A stretch of 64,000 nt of DNA from Nocardioides kribbensis (GCF_015070375.1 NZ_JADCLL010000002.1:620001-684000), one strand, 5' to 3'. Shown: positions 7,919 through 16,694, counted from the stretch's first letter. Notes: generated by a model not told the origin, from the letters alone. A program made the numbers and translations.

Positions 7919-8334
7919 GCGCGGCGCCGGGGGCGGGTGCCCTGGAGAAGGGCGCCGTGCTGGAGCCGCGCACCTTCTCCGTCACCCGTGCAGACCTGGT
8001 GCGCTACGCCGGCGCCAGCGGCGACTTCAACCCGATCCACTGGTCCGAGCGCGTGGCGACGTCGGTGGGTCTGCCGGGGGTCATCGCGCACGGCATGTTC
8101 ACGATGGCCCTCGCCGCGCGGGCGGTGGCCGACTGGACCGACGGTGCCGAGGTCGTCGAGCTGGGCTGCAAGTTCACCCAGCCGGTCGTCGTGCCCGACG
8201 ACGAGGACGGGGTCGAGGTCGTGGTGGGCGCGAGCGTCAAGGACGTCGCCGACGGTCTGGTCACCCTCGCCCTCGAGGTCACCTGCGGGGGCACGAAGGT
8301 GCTCGGCATGCCCCGTGCCGTCGTGCGCGCATGA
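7915..8334 (+). CDS. HadB-like MaoC dehydratase, catalytic subunit
   Basis: 139 residues from a GTG overlapping the previous stop by four bases. It carries the hydratase-2 motif GDFNPIHW with catalytic Asp37 and His42, then GLPGVIAHGMFTMALAAR, the usual MaoC/HadB core. With the upstream protein it would form a heterodimeric (R)-3-hydroxyacyl thioester dehydratase. In mycobacteria this is a FAS-II enzyme; here the pathway is unknown, with branched or modified fatty acid synthesis or beta-oxidation as options. Its stop overlaps the murB start (ATGA). Confidence 0.88.
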   Translation: MSAAPGAGALEKGAVLEPRTFSVTRADLVRYAGASGDFNPIHWSERVATSVGLPGVIAHGMFTMALAARAVADWTDGAEVVELGCKFTQPVVVPDDEDGVEVVVGASVKDVADGLVTLALEVTCGGTKVLGMPRAVVRA

Positions 8335-9362
8335 GCGAGCGGCTGGCCGACCACACCACCCTGCGCGTCGGGGGCCCGGCGCAGCGCTTCGTCACCGCGA
8401 CCACCGAGGAGGAGCTCCTGGCCGCCGTGCGCGAGGCCGACGCGGACGCCACCCCGGTGCTCGTGCTCGGCGGCGGGAGCAACCTGGTCGTCGCAGACGA
8501 GGGCTTCGCGGGCACGGTCGTCGCCGTCGCCACCCGCGGCGTGCGACCCGACGTCGACCCCGAGGAGGCCGCCTCCTGCGGCGGGGTCATGGTCGAGGTC
8601 GCCGCGGGGGAGGGCTGGGACGCCCTCGTCGCCCGTGCCGTCGAGGCCGGGTGGGCGGGCATCGAGGCCCTCGCCGGCATCCCCGGCGCGGTCGGCGCCA
8701 CCCCGATCCAGAACGTCGGCGCCTACGGCCAGGAGGTCGCCTCCACCATCGCCTCGGTGCGCGTCTGGGACCGGGTGGACTCCCGGGTCCTCACGCTGGC
8801 CAACGCCGAGTGCGGCTTCGGCTACCGCCACTCCCGCTTCAAGGCCGAGCCCGGGCGCTTCGTCGTGCTCAGCGTGACTTTCCAGCTGCGCGTCGGCACC
8901 CTCGGCGAGCCGGTCCGCTACGCCGAGCTGGCGCGCGCCCTCGGCGTCGAGGTCGGCCAGCGCGCCCCGCTCGCCGACGTGCGTGCGGCCGTGCTCGGAC
9001 TGCGCCGCGGCAAGGCGATGGTGCTCGACGCCGCCGACCACGACACGTGGAGCGCCGGCTCGTTCTTCACCAACCCCGTCGTGGCCCCCGGCGACCTCCC
9101 CGAGGGCGCCCCGGCCTGGCCGCAGCCCGACGGCCGCGTGAAGACGTCGGCGGCCTGGCTGATCGAGCACGCCGGCTTCGGCAAGGGCCACGGCTCGGGC
9201 CCCGCGACGCTGTCGACGCGTCACACCCTCGCCGTCACCAACCGCGGTGCGGCGCGGGCGGCCGACGTCCTGGAGCTGGCCCGCGAGGTCCGCGACGGCG
9301 TCGAGGCGCGCTTCGGCGTACGCCTGGTCAACGAGCCGGTGCTGGTGGGCTGCTCGCTGTGA
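8331..9362 (+). CDS. murB: UDP-N-acetylmuramate dehydrogenase
   Basis: 343 residues. Cytoplasmic FAD/NADPH enzyme reducing UDP-GlcNAc-enolpyruvate to UDP-MurNAc in peptidoglycan precursor synthesis. FAD-binding elements are VLVLGGGSNLVVADEGF and GIEALAGIPGAVGATPIQNVGAYG. The three catalytic residues are visible: Arg in FGYRHSRFK, the serine in SAGSFFTNP and Glu in LVNEPVLVG. The length and YRHS segment indicate the type I (E. coli-like) enzyme. The ATG at 8331 is coupled to the hadB-like stop, so hadA-hadB-murB is one operon. It ends 15 bases from the convergent gene. Confidence 0.96.
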   Translation: MSERLADHTTLRVGGPAQRFVTATTEEELLAAVREADADATPVLVLGGGSNLVVADEGFAGTVVAVATRGVRPDVDPEEAASCGGVMVEVAAGEGWDALVARAVEAGWAGIEALAGIPGAVGATPIQNVGAYGQEVASTIASVRVWDRVDSRVLTLANAECGFGYRHSRFKAEPGRFVVLSVTFQLRVGTLGEPVRYAELARALGVEVGQRAPLADVRAAVLGLRRGKAMVLDAADHDTWSAGSFFTNPVVAPGDLPEGAPAWPQPDGRVKTSAAWLIEHAGFGKGHGSGPATLSTRHTLAVTNRGAARAADVLELAREVRDGVEARFGVRLVNEPVLVGCSL

Positions 9363-9377
9363 CCCCGCGCCGGGTCC

Positions 9378-9908
9378 TCAGACCGAGGAGCCGGCGACCG
9401 CGAGCGTGACCAGCAGCACTGCCGCGAGCACGCCCAGGCCGAGCAGCACGGTGCCGACGATGCCGAGGACCATGCCGGTGTTGGCCTCGCTGCGACCGCT
9501 CCAGCGACCAGGCTCGGCCTCGATCTCCCGCTTGGCCTTCGCCCCGACGTACCACGCGAAGGGCGACACCAGCACGGGCAGGCCGCACACGAACATGCCG
9601 CCGATCGCCACGATGCCGAGCACGAGGGCGGTGTTGGCCTGGGGGTGGGTGGTCGTCGGGGCTGCGTACCCGTAGGGCTGGCCGTAGGGCTGCTGTCCGT
9701 ACGGCTGGCCGTAGGGCTGGCCGTAGGGCTGGCCGTAGGGCTGGGTCGCGGGCGGCTGGCCGTAGGGGCCCTGCTGGGAGGAGGCCTGCCCGTAGGGGGC
9801 CTGCGGCTCGGGCGGCTGGCCCTGCCCGGACGCCGGAGCGTCGCCTGACCGTCCCGCGCCGCCGTAAGGCTGGTGCGTGGGGGGCATCGTCTCGTCGGGG
9901 TCGCTCAC
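9378..9908 (-). CDS. DUF4190-type membrane protein with PYGQ repeats
   Basis: 176 residues from a GTG with GGGAGG seven bases upstream. Residues 1-85 are low complexity, with about eight PYGQ units encoded by a 12-bp tandem DNA repeat (roughly 9670-9770). Two helices follow: TALVLGIVAIGGMFVCGLPVLVSPFAWYVG and TGMVLGIVGTVLLGLGVLAAVLLVTLAVAG, separated by a short charged loop (AKAKREIEAEPGRW). This is the DUF4190 layout common in actinobacteria; no function is established. The repeat number is likely to vary between strains. Confidence 0.82.
   Translation of the reverse strand: MSDPDETMPPTHQPYGGAGRSGDAPASGQGQPPEPQAPYGQASSQQGPYGQPPATQPYGQPYGQPYGQPYGQQPYGQPYGYAAPTTTHPQANTALVLGIVAIGGMFVCGLPVLVSPFAWYVGAKAKREIEAEPGRWSGRSEANTGMVLGIVGTVLLGLGVLAAVLLVTLAVAGSSV
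9670..9770. repeat. Tandem 12-bp repeat encoding PYGQ
   Basis: Near-identical copies of the 12-mer GTAGGGCTGGCC (plus-strand reading) inside the DUF4190-type gene. In frame, so copy changes would lengthen or shorten the tail without a frameshift. Confidence 0.75.
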
Positions 9909-10019
9909 GGGGCGATCCTCCCACCCGGGGCGCGTTCGCGGGGGCCACCGCGGCGATCGGGCCCAGGTGGCCGGGCGCAGGTGGCCGGGCGCAGCCGACC
10001 GGGTGCCGGGGGCGGGGGC

Positions 10020-11048
10020 CTACGGCGCGGGGGCCCGCAGCCAGTCGTCGACCTCGGCGAGCGCGCGCTCGCGCAGGTCGTCGGGAGCCCGGGAGGCCCG
10101 CAGCGACATCCGGGCCAGGTCGGCCAGCCGGGTGTCGTCGAGGTCGTGGGCGGCGCGCATCGTGGCGTACTGCCCGGCCAGGCGCGAGCCGAAGAGGAGC
10201 GGGTCGTCGGCGCCGAGCGCGACCTGGGCGCCCGCGGCCAGCAGGGTGGGCAGCGGCACCGAGGTGAGGTCGCTGTAGACGCCCAGGGCGACGTTCGAGA
10301 CCGGGCAGACCTCCAGCGCCACACCGGCCGCGACCAGCTGGTCGAGCAGGCGCGGGTCCTCGGCCGCGCGCACGCCGTGGCCCAGGCGGTCGGCCCCCAG
10401 GGCGTCGAGGCAGCGGCGCACCGAGGCCGGCCCCAGCAGCTCCCCGCCGTGGGGGGCGAGCAGGAGGCCGGCGCGGCGGGCGATGGCGAAGGCCGGGCCG
10501 AAGTCCTCGGTCACCCCGCGGCGCTCGTCGTTGGAGAGCCCGAAGCCGACCACGCCCCGCCCGGCGTACTGCGCGGCGAGCCGGGCCAGGGTGCGGGCGT
10601 CGAGCGGGTGGCGGGTGCGGTTGGCGGCGACGACCACGCCGATGCCCAGGCCCGTGGCGCGCGAGGCCTCCGCCACGGCGTCGAGCACCAGGTCGGTGAA
10701 GGCGGTGATGCCGCCGAAGCGGGCGCCGTAGCCGCTCGGGTCGACCTGGATCTCCAGCCACCGGCCGCCGTCGCGGACGTCGTCCTCGGCGGCCTCGTGC
10801 ACGAGCCGGCGCACGTCGGCCTCGGTGCGCAGCACCGAGCGCGCGACGTCGTAGAGCCGCTGGAAGCGGAACCACCCCTTCTCGTCGGCGGCGCTCAGCC
10901 GGGGCGGCCAGTCCTCCACCAGGGAGTCGGGCAGCGCGATGCCGTCGCGCTCGGCCAGCTCCAGGAGCGTGGCGTGGCGCATCGACCCCGTGAAGTGCAG
11001 GTGGAGGTGGGCCTTGGGCAGGGCCTGGAGGTCGCGCACGCCGGCCAT
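10020..11048 (-). CDS. add: Adenosine deaminase family protein
   Basis: 342 residues. Zinc hydrolase of the adenosine/AMP deaminase superfamily, converting adenosine to inosine in purine salvage. The first metal motif is HLHLHF (residues 15-20), the GGE after LLLAPH places the catalytic Glu, GADRLGHGVRA gives the next His, and VALGADDPLLF carries the paired Asp residues. The family variant with HFTGSM after the HXH motif is frequent in actinobacteria. The ATG at 11048 starts the alignable protein; the longer open frame through the tRNA-Trp region is spurious. It is divergent from tRNA-Trp/secE. Substrate assignment is by similarity only. Confidence 0.88.
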   Translation of the reverse strand: MAGVRDLQALPKAHLHLHFTGSMRHATLLELAERDGIALPDSLVEDWPPRLSAADEKGWFRFQRLYDVARSVLRTEADVRRLVHEAAEDDVRDGGRWLEIQVDPSGYGARFGGITAFTDLVLDAVAEASRATGLGIGVVVAANRTRHPLDARTLARLAAQYAGRGVVGFGLSNDERRGVTEDFGPAFAIARRAGLLLAPHGGELLGPASVRRCLDALGADRLGHGVRAAEDPRLLDQLVAAGVALEVCPVSNVALGVYSDLTSVPLPTLLAAGAQVALGADDPLLFGSRLAGQYATMRAAHDLDDTRLADLARMSLRASRAPDDLRERALAEVDDWLRAPAP

Positions 11049-11084
11049 CGTAGGGCTGGTCGCCCAGGGCGCCCGGACCGGTTT

Positions 11085-11114
11085 TTGGCGCCTGCCGGGT
11101 GCAGTGCGTAGAGT
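11085..11114 (+). promoter_or_regulatory. Promoter of tRNA-Trp (and probably secE-nusG)
   Basis: TTGGCG (11085-11090), 18 nt, TAGAGT (11109-11114). It lies 50 nt upstream of the tRNA. Confidence 0.5.
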
Positions 11115-11164
11115 TCTCGACTGGCGGTCTGTCCACATGCTTCGGCATGCCCGCGGTCCGCCGG

Positions 11165-11237
11165 AGGGCACTAGCTCAACTGGCAGAGCATCGGTCTCCA
11201 AAACCGAAGGTTGGGGGTTCAAGTCCCTCGTGCCCTG
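11165..11237 (+). tRNA. tRNA-Trp (anticodon CCA)
   Basis: Acceptor AGGGCAC pairs with GTGCCCT, the anticodon stem TCGGT/ACCGA encloses CTCCAAA (anticodon CCA), and the T arm is GGGGG-TTCAAGT-CCCTC. CCA is not fully encoded. The position directly upstream of secE is conserved in actinobacteria. Confidence 0.95.
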
Positions 11238-11244
11238 CAGGACA

Positions 11245-11264
11245 ACCGGTCGGACCCGACCGGT
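11245..11264 (+). other. Hairpin between tRNA-Trp and secE
   Basis: Perfect 9-bp stem ACCGGTCGG/CCGACCGGT with a 2-nt spacer. There is no T-run, so it is more likely a processing or stability element, or a weak attenuator, than a full terminator. Confidence 0.5.
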
Positions 11265-11291
11265 CGGACTCAACGAGGAGAGGTGACGGTC

Positions 11292-11540
11292 GTGTCGGAC
11301 AGCAAGGCGGTCCGCGACCCGGGCGACAGCAGCACCGCGAAGCGCACGAGCCTGCCGACGTTCTACCGCCAGGTCGTCGCCGAGCTCCGCAAGGTCGTCT
11401 ACCCGACCCAGGAGCAGCTGGTCACCTACTTCTTCGTGGTGATGGTGTTCGTCCTCGTGATGATGGCGCTCGTGTCGGCCCTCGACCTCGGCCTGGGCCG
11501 CCTGGCGTTCGCCGTCTTCACCGGCAACGCCGCGCAGTAG
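11292..11540 (+). CDS. secE: Preprotein translocase subunit SecE
   Basis: 82 residues from the GTG at 11292. An in-frame GTG at 11283 is too close to the AGGAG at 11276-11280. Single-helix clamp subunit of SecYEG. The amphipathic segment [24 protein letters not shown] precedes one membrane helix ([24 protein letters not shown]). Adjacent to nusG as in nearly all bacteria. Confidence 0.93.
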   Translation: MSDSKAVRDPGDSSTAKRTSLPTFYRQVVAELRKVVYPTQEQLVTYFFVVMVFVLVMMALVSALDLGLGRLAFAVFTGNAAQ

Positions 11541-11631
11541 CGACGCGCACCCACCGCCGGCCCCCCGGGGCGGGCACCCGGCACCGGCCGACGCCGTGCC
11601 GACGACGAGACACAGACCTGATGGAGCACTT

Positions 11632-12483
11632 GTGACGGAGCAGCACGACTCGATCGAGACCGAGGAGACCGACGCGGCCCTCGAGACGTCGGGCAACCCC
11701 GACGAGGCGCCCGGCGCCGTCGACGAGCTGGGTCTGCCCCTCCAGGCGACCGAGCCCGTGGACGTCGTCGAGGACACCAGCGACTCCGAGGGTCTCCCCG
11801 GTGACGACGCCGAGGCCGCCGAGGCCGAGGCCGCCGACGGTGACGAGCCCGACGGGGACGACCCGCTCGAGCGCTTCCGCCGCGAGCTGTGGGCCAAGCC
11901 CGGCGACTGGTTCGTCGTGCACACCTACTCCGGCATGGAGAACCGGGTGAAGTCCAACCTCGAGAACCGCATCATCTCGCTCAACATGGAGGACTACATC
12001 CACGAGATCGTGGTCCCCACCGAGGAGGTCGCGGAGATCAAGAACGGCCAGCGCAAGATGGTGCGACGCACCGTCCTGCCGGGCTACGTCCTCGTGCGCA
12101 TGGACCTCACCGACGAGTCGTGGTCGGCCGTGCGCCACACGCCGTCGGTCACCGGCTTCGTCGGCAACAGCCACCAGCCCGTGCCGCTGACCATGAGCGA
12201 GGTCGAGGACATGCTCGCCCCCGCCGTCGTGGCCCGCGCCGAGGCCGAGGCCGTCGCGACCGGCACCTCGACCCCCGGCAGCGCCACCACCGCGAAGAAG
12301 CCCGTCGAGGTCGCCGACTTCGACGTGTCCGACTCCGTCATGGTGGTCGACGGTCCGTTCGCCACGCTGCACGCCACGATCACCGAGATCAACGGTGAGT
12401 CGCAGAGGGTCAAGGCCCTCGTCGAGATCTTCGGCCGGGAGACCCCGGTCGAGCTGAGCTTCAGCCAGATCCAGAAGGTCTGA
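11632..12483 (+). CDS. nusG: Transcription termination/antitermination protein NusG
   Basis: 283 residues from a GTG with GGAG nine bases upstream. Residues 1-80 are a strongly acidic Glu/Asp/Ala extension typical of actinobacterial NusG and probably disordered. The NGN domain follows ([21 protein letters not shown], then [17 protein letters not shown]), and the KOW domain ([25 protein letters not shown]) closes the protein. A linker of about 25 residues rich in Ala, Thr and Ser separates NGN and KOW. It binds RNA polymerase and couples transcription to Rho or ribosomes. Confidence 0.96.
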   Translation: MTEQHDSIETEETDAALETSGNPDEAPGAVDELGLPLQATEPVDVVEDTSDSEGLPGDDAEAAEAEAADGDEPDGDDPLERFRRELWAKPGDWFVVHTYSGMENRVKSNLENRIISLNMEDYIHEIVVPTEEVAEIKNGQRKMVRRTVLPGYVLVRMDLTDESWSAVRHTPSVTGFVGNSHQPVPLTMSEVEDMLAPAVVARAEAEAVATGTSTPGSATTAKKPVEVADFDVSDSVMVVDGPFATLHATITEINGESQRVKALVEIFGRETPVELSFSQIQKV

Positions 12484-12488
12484 GGCCC

Positions 12489-12507
12489 GGCCGCCCCCGA
12501 GGCGGCC
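12489..12507 (+). other. nusG-rplK intercistronic hairpin
   Basis: GGCCGCC/GGCGGCC stem with a 5-nt loop, six bases after the nusG stop. It may partially terminate or protect the nusG message. Confidence 0.4.
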
Positions 12508-12569
12508 AGCACCACGCACATGTGGCAGGGGGACCGCCCCCGTCATGACCACGGAAGAGAGAAGTAGAG

Positions 12570-12998
12570 ATGCCTCCGAAGAAGAAGATCGCCGCACTGG
12601 TCAAGGTGCAGCTCCAGGCCGGCGCCGCGACGCCGGCCCCGCCGGTCGGTACCGCCCTCGGTCCGCACGGTGTCAACATCATGGACTTCTGCAAGGCCTA
12701 CAACGCCCAGACCGAAGCCATGCGCGGCAACGTGATCCCGGTCGAGATCACCATCTACGAGGACCGGTCCTTCACCTTCATCACGAAGACCCCTCCGGCC
12801 GCCGAGCTGATCAAGAAGGCCGCCGGCCTCAAGAAGGGCTCGGGCGTCCCGCACAAGGAGAAGGTCGGCAAGCTGACCAAGGACCAGGTGCGCGAGATCG
12901 CCACGACCAAGCTCCCCGACCTGAACGCGAACGACATCGACGCCGCGATCAAGATCGTCGAGGGCACCGCCCGCTCCATGGGCATCACCACCGACTGA
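12570..12998 (+). CDS. rplK: 50S ribosomal protein L11
   Basis: 142 residues, the usual length. Part of the GTPase-associated centre with 23S rRNA; the N-terminal domain contacts EF-G and RelA, and the C-terminal domain binds RNA. Characteristic blocks are [34 protein letters not shown] and the C-terminal [22 protein letters not shown]. The ATG follows AGAGAAGTAGAG. A second promoter between nusG and rplK cannot be excluded. Confidence 0.97.
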   Translation: MPPKKKIAALVKVQLQAGAATPAPPVGTALGPHGVNIMDFCKAYNAQTEAMRGNVIPVEITIYEDRSFTFITKTPPAAELIKKAAGLKKGSGVPHKEKVGKLTKDQVREIATTKLPDLNANDIDAAIKIVEGTARSMGITTD

Positions 12999-13080
12999 CG
13001 CACCACCTCCACGCACCACGTGGCAGGGCCGCGCTGGCCCACCTGACCACACCTGGCATTCGACGAAAAGAGACCCAGAC

Positions 13081-13800
13081 ATGCAGCGCAGCAAGACCTA
13101 CCGCGCGGCGGCCGAGTCGTTCGACAAGGACGAGATCCACGCCCCGCTGGCCGCGATCAAGATCGCCAAGACCACCAGCAAGAAGAAGTTCGACGAGACC
13201 GTCGACGTCGTGATGCGCCTCGGCGTCGACCCCCGCAAGGCCGACCAGATGGTCCGCGGCACGGTCAACCTGCCCCACGGCACCGGCAAGACCGCCCGCG
13301 TCCTCGTCTTCGCGAACGGCGACAAGGCCGAGGCCGCCCGTGAGGCCGGCGCCGACGTCGTCGGCGGCGACGACCTCATCGAGAAGGTCTCCGGCGGTTG
13401 GCTCGACTTCGACGCCGTCGTGGCGACCCCCGACATGATGGGCAAGGTCGGCCGCCTCGGCCGCGTGCTCGGCCCCCGCGGCCTCATGCCGAACCCGAAG
13501 ACCGGCACCGTCACCCCCGACGTGGCCAAGGCCGTCACCGACATCAAGGGCGGCAAGATCGAGTTCCGCGTGGACCGTCACGCCAACCTGCACTTCATCA
13601 TCGGCAAGGCCTCGTTCTCCGAGACCCAGCTGGCCGAGAACTACGCCTCGGCGCTCGAGGAGGTGCTGCGGCTCAAGCCCGCCAGCTCCAAGGGCCGCTA
13701 CATCAAGAAGGTCACCGTCTCGACGACCATGGGCCCCGGCGTCCAGGTCGACCCGAACCGCGTGAAGAACGTCGCCTCCGACGACGAGGCCACGGCCTGA
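13081..13800 (+). CDS. rplA: 50S ribosomal protein L1
   Basis: 239 residues. L1 stalk protein and, in many bacteria, the translational repressor of the rplKA message. Key segments are [24 protein letters not shown], the [23 protein letters not shown] signature and the C-terminal [11 protein letters not shown]. Preceded by AAAAGAG and 82 nt after rplK. Ends at a very stable bidirectional terminator. Confidence 0.97.
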   Translation: MQRSKTYRAAAESFDKDEIHAPLAAIKIAKTTSKKKFDETVDVVMRLGVDPRKADQMVRGTVNLPHGTGKTARVLVFANGDKAEAAREAGADVVGGDDLIEKVSGGWLDFDAVVATPDMMGKVGRLGRVLGPRGLMPNPKTGTVTPDVAKAVTDIKGGKIEFRVDRHANLHFIIGKASFSETQLAENYASALEEVLRLKPASSKGRYIKKVTVSTTMGPGVQVDPNRVKNVASDDEATA

Positions 13801-13840
13801 GCGCTGCGGTCCCGCGCGCCGCTGGCGCGCGACCGGCCTG

Positions 13841-13889
13841 ACGACGAAGGCCCGGTGCCCCCCGCGAGGGGGCACCGGGCCTTCGTCGT
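13841..13889. terminator. Bidirectional terminator between rplA and the aminotransferase gene
   Basis: Perfect 22-bp inverted repeat (arms 13841-13862 and 13868-13889) around a 5-nt loop. Both neighbours end into it, from opposite sides. Confidence 0.9.
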
Positions 13890-13906
13890 ACGCCGGGGGC
13901 GCCGGC

Positions 13907-15187
13907 TCAGCCGCTGAGCGACTCGGCGGCCGCGAGCGCCACGCAGGTGGCGACGCCGGCCATGGCGGTCTCCACCTCGCCCAGCGAGGGGAAGGTGGGG
14001 GCCAGGCGGATGTTGCGGTCGCGGGGGTCCCGGCCGTGGGGGAAGGACGCCCCTGCCGGGGTCAGGGCGATGCCGGCCGCCTTCGCCAGCTCCACCACCC
14101 GCGACGCGGTGCCGTCGAGCACGTCGAGGTTGACGAAGTAGCCACCGGTGGGCCGGGTCCACTCCGCGACGTCGAGGCCCTCGAGCTCGGCGGTGAGGGC
14201 CGCGTCGACGGCGGCGAACTTCGGCGCGATGATCTCGCGGTGCTTGCGCATGTGGGCGCGCACCCCGTCGGCGTCGCCGAAGAACTCGACGTGGCGCAGG
14301 TGGTTGACCTTGTCGGGGCCGATGGAGGCCATGCCGAGGTGGCGCAGGAACCACGCCTTGTTGGCCTCCGAGAGCGCGACGACCGCGACGCCGGCGCCGG
14401 CGTAGGTGATCTTCGAGGTCGAGGCGAACATGATCGGGCGGTCGGGGTGGCCGGAGGCGGCGGCGAGGCTGAAGGCGTCGGCGCTCTTGACCTCGGCGTC
14501 GGTGAGGTGGTGCACGGCGTAGGCGTTGTCCCAGAAGACGCGGAAGTCGGGCGCGGCGGTCGGCATCGCCATGAGTCGCGCCGCGACCTCCTGCGAGCAC
14601 ACCGAGCCCGAGGGGTTGGCGTAGGTGGGCACGATCCACAGCCCCTTGACGCTCGGGTCGTCGGCCACCAGGGCGGCGACGGCGTCGACGTCGGGGCCGT
14701 CCTCGTGCATCGGCACCGTCACCATCTCGATGCCGAAGTCGGCCAGCATGGAGAAGTGACGGTCGTAGCCGGGCACCGGGCAGACGAACTTCACGACCTC
14801 CTCGTCCCTCCAGGGGCGGTCGACGTCCGGCGCCCCCCACAGCAGCAGGTCGGTGACGACCTGGTGCATCAGGGTCAGGCTCGAGTTGCCCTGGCACAGC
14901 ACCTGGGCGGTCTCGACGCCGAGGAGGTCGGCGAAGATCTCACGCAGCTCCAGGAGGCCCTCGAGACCGCCGTAGTTGCGCACGTCGGTGCCGGCCCGGT
15001 CCGTGGTGGTGGTCGGCAGCGAGAGCAGCCGGTCGGAGAGGTCGAGCTGCTCGCTCGACGGCTTGCCGCGGGTCAGGTCCAGCTTCAGGCCGCGGGCCTG
15101 GAGGGCGGCGTAGTCGTCGGCGCGTGCCGAGCGGTAGGCCGCGAGGTCGTCGGCGGACAGGGTGCTGAGCGGGGCTCGCTGGGTCAT
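13907..15187 (-). CDS. Aspartate aminotransferase, Rv3722c-like (class I/II fold, subgroup Ic)
   Basis: 426 residues. PLP enzyme related to the essential aspartate aminotransferase Rv3722c of M. tuberculosis and to the subgroup once labelled MocR-like transaminase. Visible features are LDLTRGKPSSEQLDLS at the N-terminus, CQGNSSLTLMHQ in the phosphate-binding region, GLWIVPTYANPSGSV, FRVFWDNAYAVHHL with the cofactor-contacting Asp, and FASTSKITYAGAGVAV with the Schiff-base lysine. The substrate arginine lies in RNIRLAPTFPS. It would make aspartate from oxaloacetate and glutamate in the cytoplasm. Its placement inside the ribosomal protein cluster, antisense to rplA and rplJ, is unusual. Confidence 0.88.
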   Translation of the reverse strand: MTQRAPLSTLSADDLAAYRSARADDYAALQARGLKLDLTRGKPSSEQLDLSDRLLSLPTTTTDRAGTDVRNYGGLEGLLELREIFADLLGVETAQVLCQGNSSLTLMHQVVTDLLLWGAPDVDRPWRDEEVVKFVCPVPGYDRHFSMLADFGIEMVTVPMHEDGPDVDAVAALVADDPSVKGLWIVPTYANPSGSVCSQEVAARLMAMPTAAPDFRVFWDNAYAVHHLTDAEVKSADAFSLAAASGHPDRPIMFASTSKITYAGAGVAVVALSEANKAWFLRHLGMASIGPDKVNHLRHVEFFGDADGVRAHMRKHREIIAPKFAAVDAALTAELEGLDVAEWTRPTGGYFVNLDVLDGTASRVVELAKAAGIALTPAGASFPHGRDPRDRNIRLAPTFPSLGEVETAMAGVATCVALAAAESLSG

Positions 15188-15278
15188 GCCCCGATCCTGC
15201 CAGCGTCGCGGTCCGCGGGCACGCGCGGTCCGCGGCGGGAGGGGTGCGGTAGCGGCGCAGCGACGGGCCGCCCGCGAT

Positions 15279-15308
15279 TTGGGTGCGCCCCGCCGCGCGG
15301 CGTACTGT
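15279..15308 (+). promoter_or_regulatory. Promoter of rplJ-rplL
   Basis: TTGGGT (15279-15284), 18 nt, TACTGT (15303-15308). The -10 hexamer is identical to that of rpoB and pdxH in this window. Confidence 0.55.
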
Positions 15309-15314
15309 CCTGCC

Positions 15315-15497
15315 TTGTAACCAGAGACCGCCGGTTGTCGTGTCGCACCAGCAGCACGATCGAAGGCTCCGCGAGAGCGGACGACCCGCGCAGGATGCAG
15401 AGCAGCTGATCGTCACGATCCCCGCCCTGAGCCTGCGCTCGGGGCGTTCGTCTTTTCCGGGGATCGGGCGGTGGTCTCCCAGATCGGAAGGAGACCC
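15315..15497 (+). ncRNA. Probable ribosomal L10 leader
   Basis: A leader of about 180 nt precedes rplJ. Its 5' part has GAGACC at 15324-15329 and the 3' part, just before the Shine-Dalgarno, has the complement GGTCTC at 15473-15478, so the ends can pair. Between them are further GC-rich inverted segments. L10(L12)4 complexes repress their own operon through such leaders in many bacteria. I cannot fold it here; a covariance-model search against the Rfam L10_leader family would settle it. Confidence 0.5.
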
Positions 15498-16157
15498 ATG
15501 TCGCGAGCTGACAGGCAGGCGGCTGTCGCGGAGATCGTGGAGTCGTTCAACGACGCCGCGGGCGCCGTGCTGACCGACTACCGCGGTCTCACCGTGAAGC
15601 AGCTGCAGGAACTGCGGCGCTCCCTCGGCGAGAACGCCAACTACGCCGTGGTCAAGAACACGCTGGCCAAGATCGCCGCCAACGAGGTGGGCATCTCCGG
15701 CTTCGACGACCTGCTCGCCGGCCCGACCGCGATCGCCTTCATCCAGGGCGACGTCGTCGAGGCGGCCAAGGGTCTGCGTGACTTCGCCAAGGCCAACCCC
15801 GCCCTGATCATCAAGGGCGGTGTCCTCGACGGACAGCCCCTCGACGCCGCCGAGATCGCCAAGCTGGCCGATCTCGAGTCGCGCGAGGTGCTCCTGGGCA
15901 AGATGGCCGGCGCCATGCTGGCCAGCCTCAGCCAGGCCGTCTACCTGCTCAACGCCCCCCTCGCCCAGGCCGCCCGTGTCGCGGGTGCGCTCCAGGCGAA
16001 GGCCGAGCAGGACCCCTCGATCCTCGCAGGTGGTGCCGGCACGCCGGCCGCCGCCGAGGAGGCCCCGGCCGAGGCTCCGGCCGACGCCGATGCCCCCGCC
16101 GACGAGGCGCCCGCTGCCGCGGACGCCTCTGACGAGGGCGACGCCACCGAGGCCTGA
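15498..16157 (+). CDS. rplJ: 50S ribosomal protein L10
   Basis: 219 residues from the ATG at 15498, seven bases after GGAAGGAG. It anchors the L7/L12 dimers on the stalk base. The N-terminal part ([38 protein letters not shown], then [13 protein letters not shown]) binds rRNA, and the C-terminal helix binds L7/L12. The last 50 residues are an Ala/Pro/Glu/Asp tail, common in actinobacterial L10. Confidence 0.97.
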   Translation: MSRADRQAAVAEIVESFNDAAGAVLTDYRGLTVKQLQELRRSLGENANYAVVKNTLAKIAANEVGISGFDDLLAGPTAIAFIQGDVVEAAKGLRDFAKANPALIIKGGVLDGQPLDAAEIAKLADLESREVLLGKMAGAMLASLSQAVYLLNAPLAQAARVAGALQAKAEQDPSILAGGAGTPAAAEEAPAEAPADADAPADEAPAAADASDEGDATEA

Positions 16158-16246
16158 TCCGTCCAGGATCCGGCTCCGGCTACCCACCACCTGAAACCCG
16201 GCCCGGCGCGCGAGCGCCGAGCCACCGAATGGAAGGAACCGCCACC

Positions 16247-16636
16247 ATGGCGAAGCTCACCACCGACGAGCTCCTCGACGCGTTCAAGGAGATGACCCTC
16301 ATCGAGCTCTCCGAGTTCGTGAAGCAGTTCGAGGACACCTTCGGCGTCACCGCTGCGGCCCCGGTCGCCGTGGCCGCCGCCCCCGCTGCCGGCGGCGCCG
16401 CCGGCGGTGCGGCCGAGGAGGCCCAGGACGAGTTCGACGTCATCCTCGAGGCTGCCGGCGACAAGAAGATCAACGTCATCAAGGAGGTGCGCGCCCTCAC
16501 CTCGCTCGGCCTGAAGGAGGCCAAGGAGCTGGTCGAGGCCGCGCCGAAGGCCGTCGTCGAGAAGGTCGACAAGGCCACCGCCGACAAGGCCAAGGAGGCC
16601 CTCGAGGGCGCCGGGGCCACCGTCTCCCTGAAGTGA
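16247..16636 (+). CDS. rplL: 50S ribosomal protein L7/L12
   Basis: 129 residues from the ATG at 16247 with GGAAGGA upstream. The N-terminal dimerisation domain is followed by an Ala/Gly hinge (residues 40-56) and the factor-binding domain ([36 protein letters not shown]). It recruits translational GTPases. Two hairpins follow before the mce operon. Confidence 0.97.
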   Translation: MAKLTTDELLDAFKEMTLIELSEFVKQFEDTFGVTAAAPVAVAAAPAAGGAAGGAAEEAQDEFDVILEAAGDKKINVIKEVRALTSLGLKEAKELVEAAPKAVVEKVDKATADKAKEALEGAGATVSLK

Positions 16637-16640
16637 CCTC

Positions 16641-16663
16641 GGCGTGACCCCTGCGGTCACGCC
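16641..16663 (+). terminator. First hairpin after rplL
   Basis: GGCGTGACC/GGTCACGCC, a perfect 9-bp stem with a 5-nt loop, four bases after the rplL stop codon. No T-run. Confidence 0.65.
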
Positions 16664-16694
16664 ACCGCCGGCCCCGGCCGGCACCGCTGCACCC

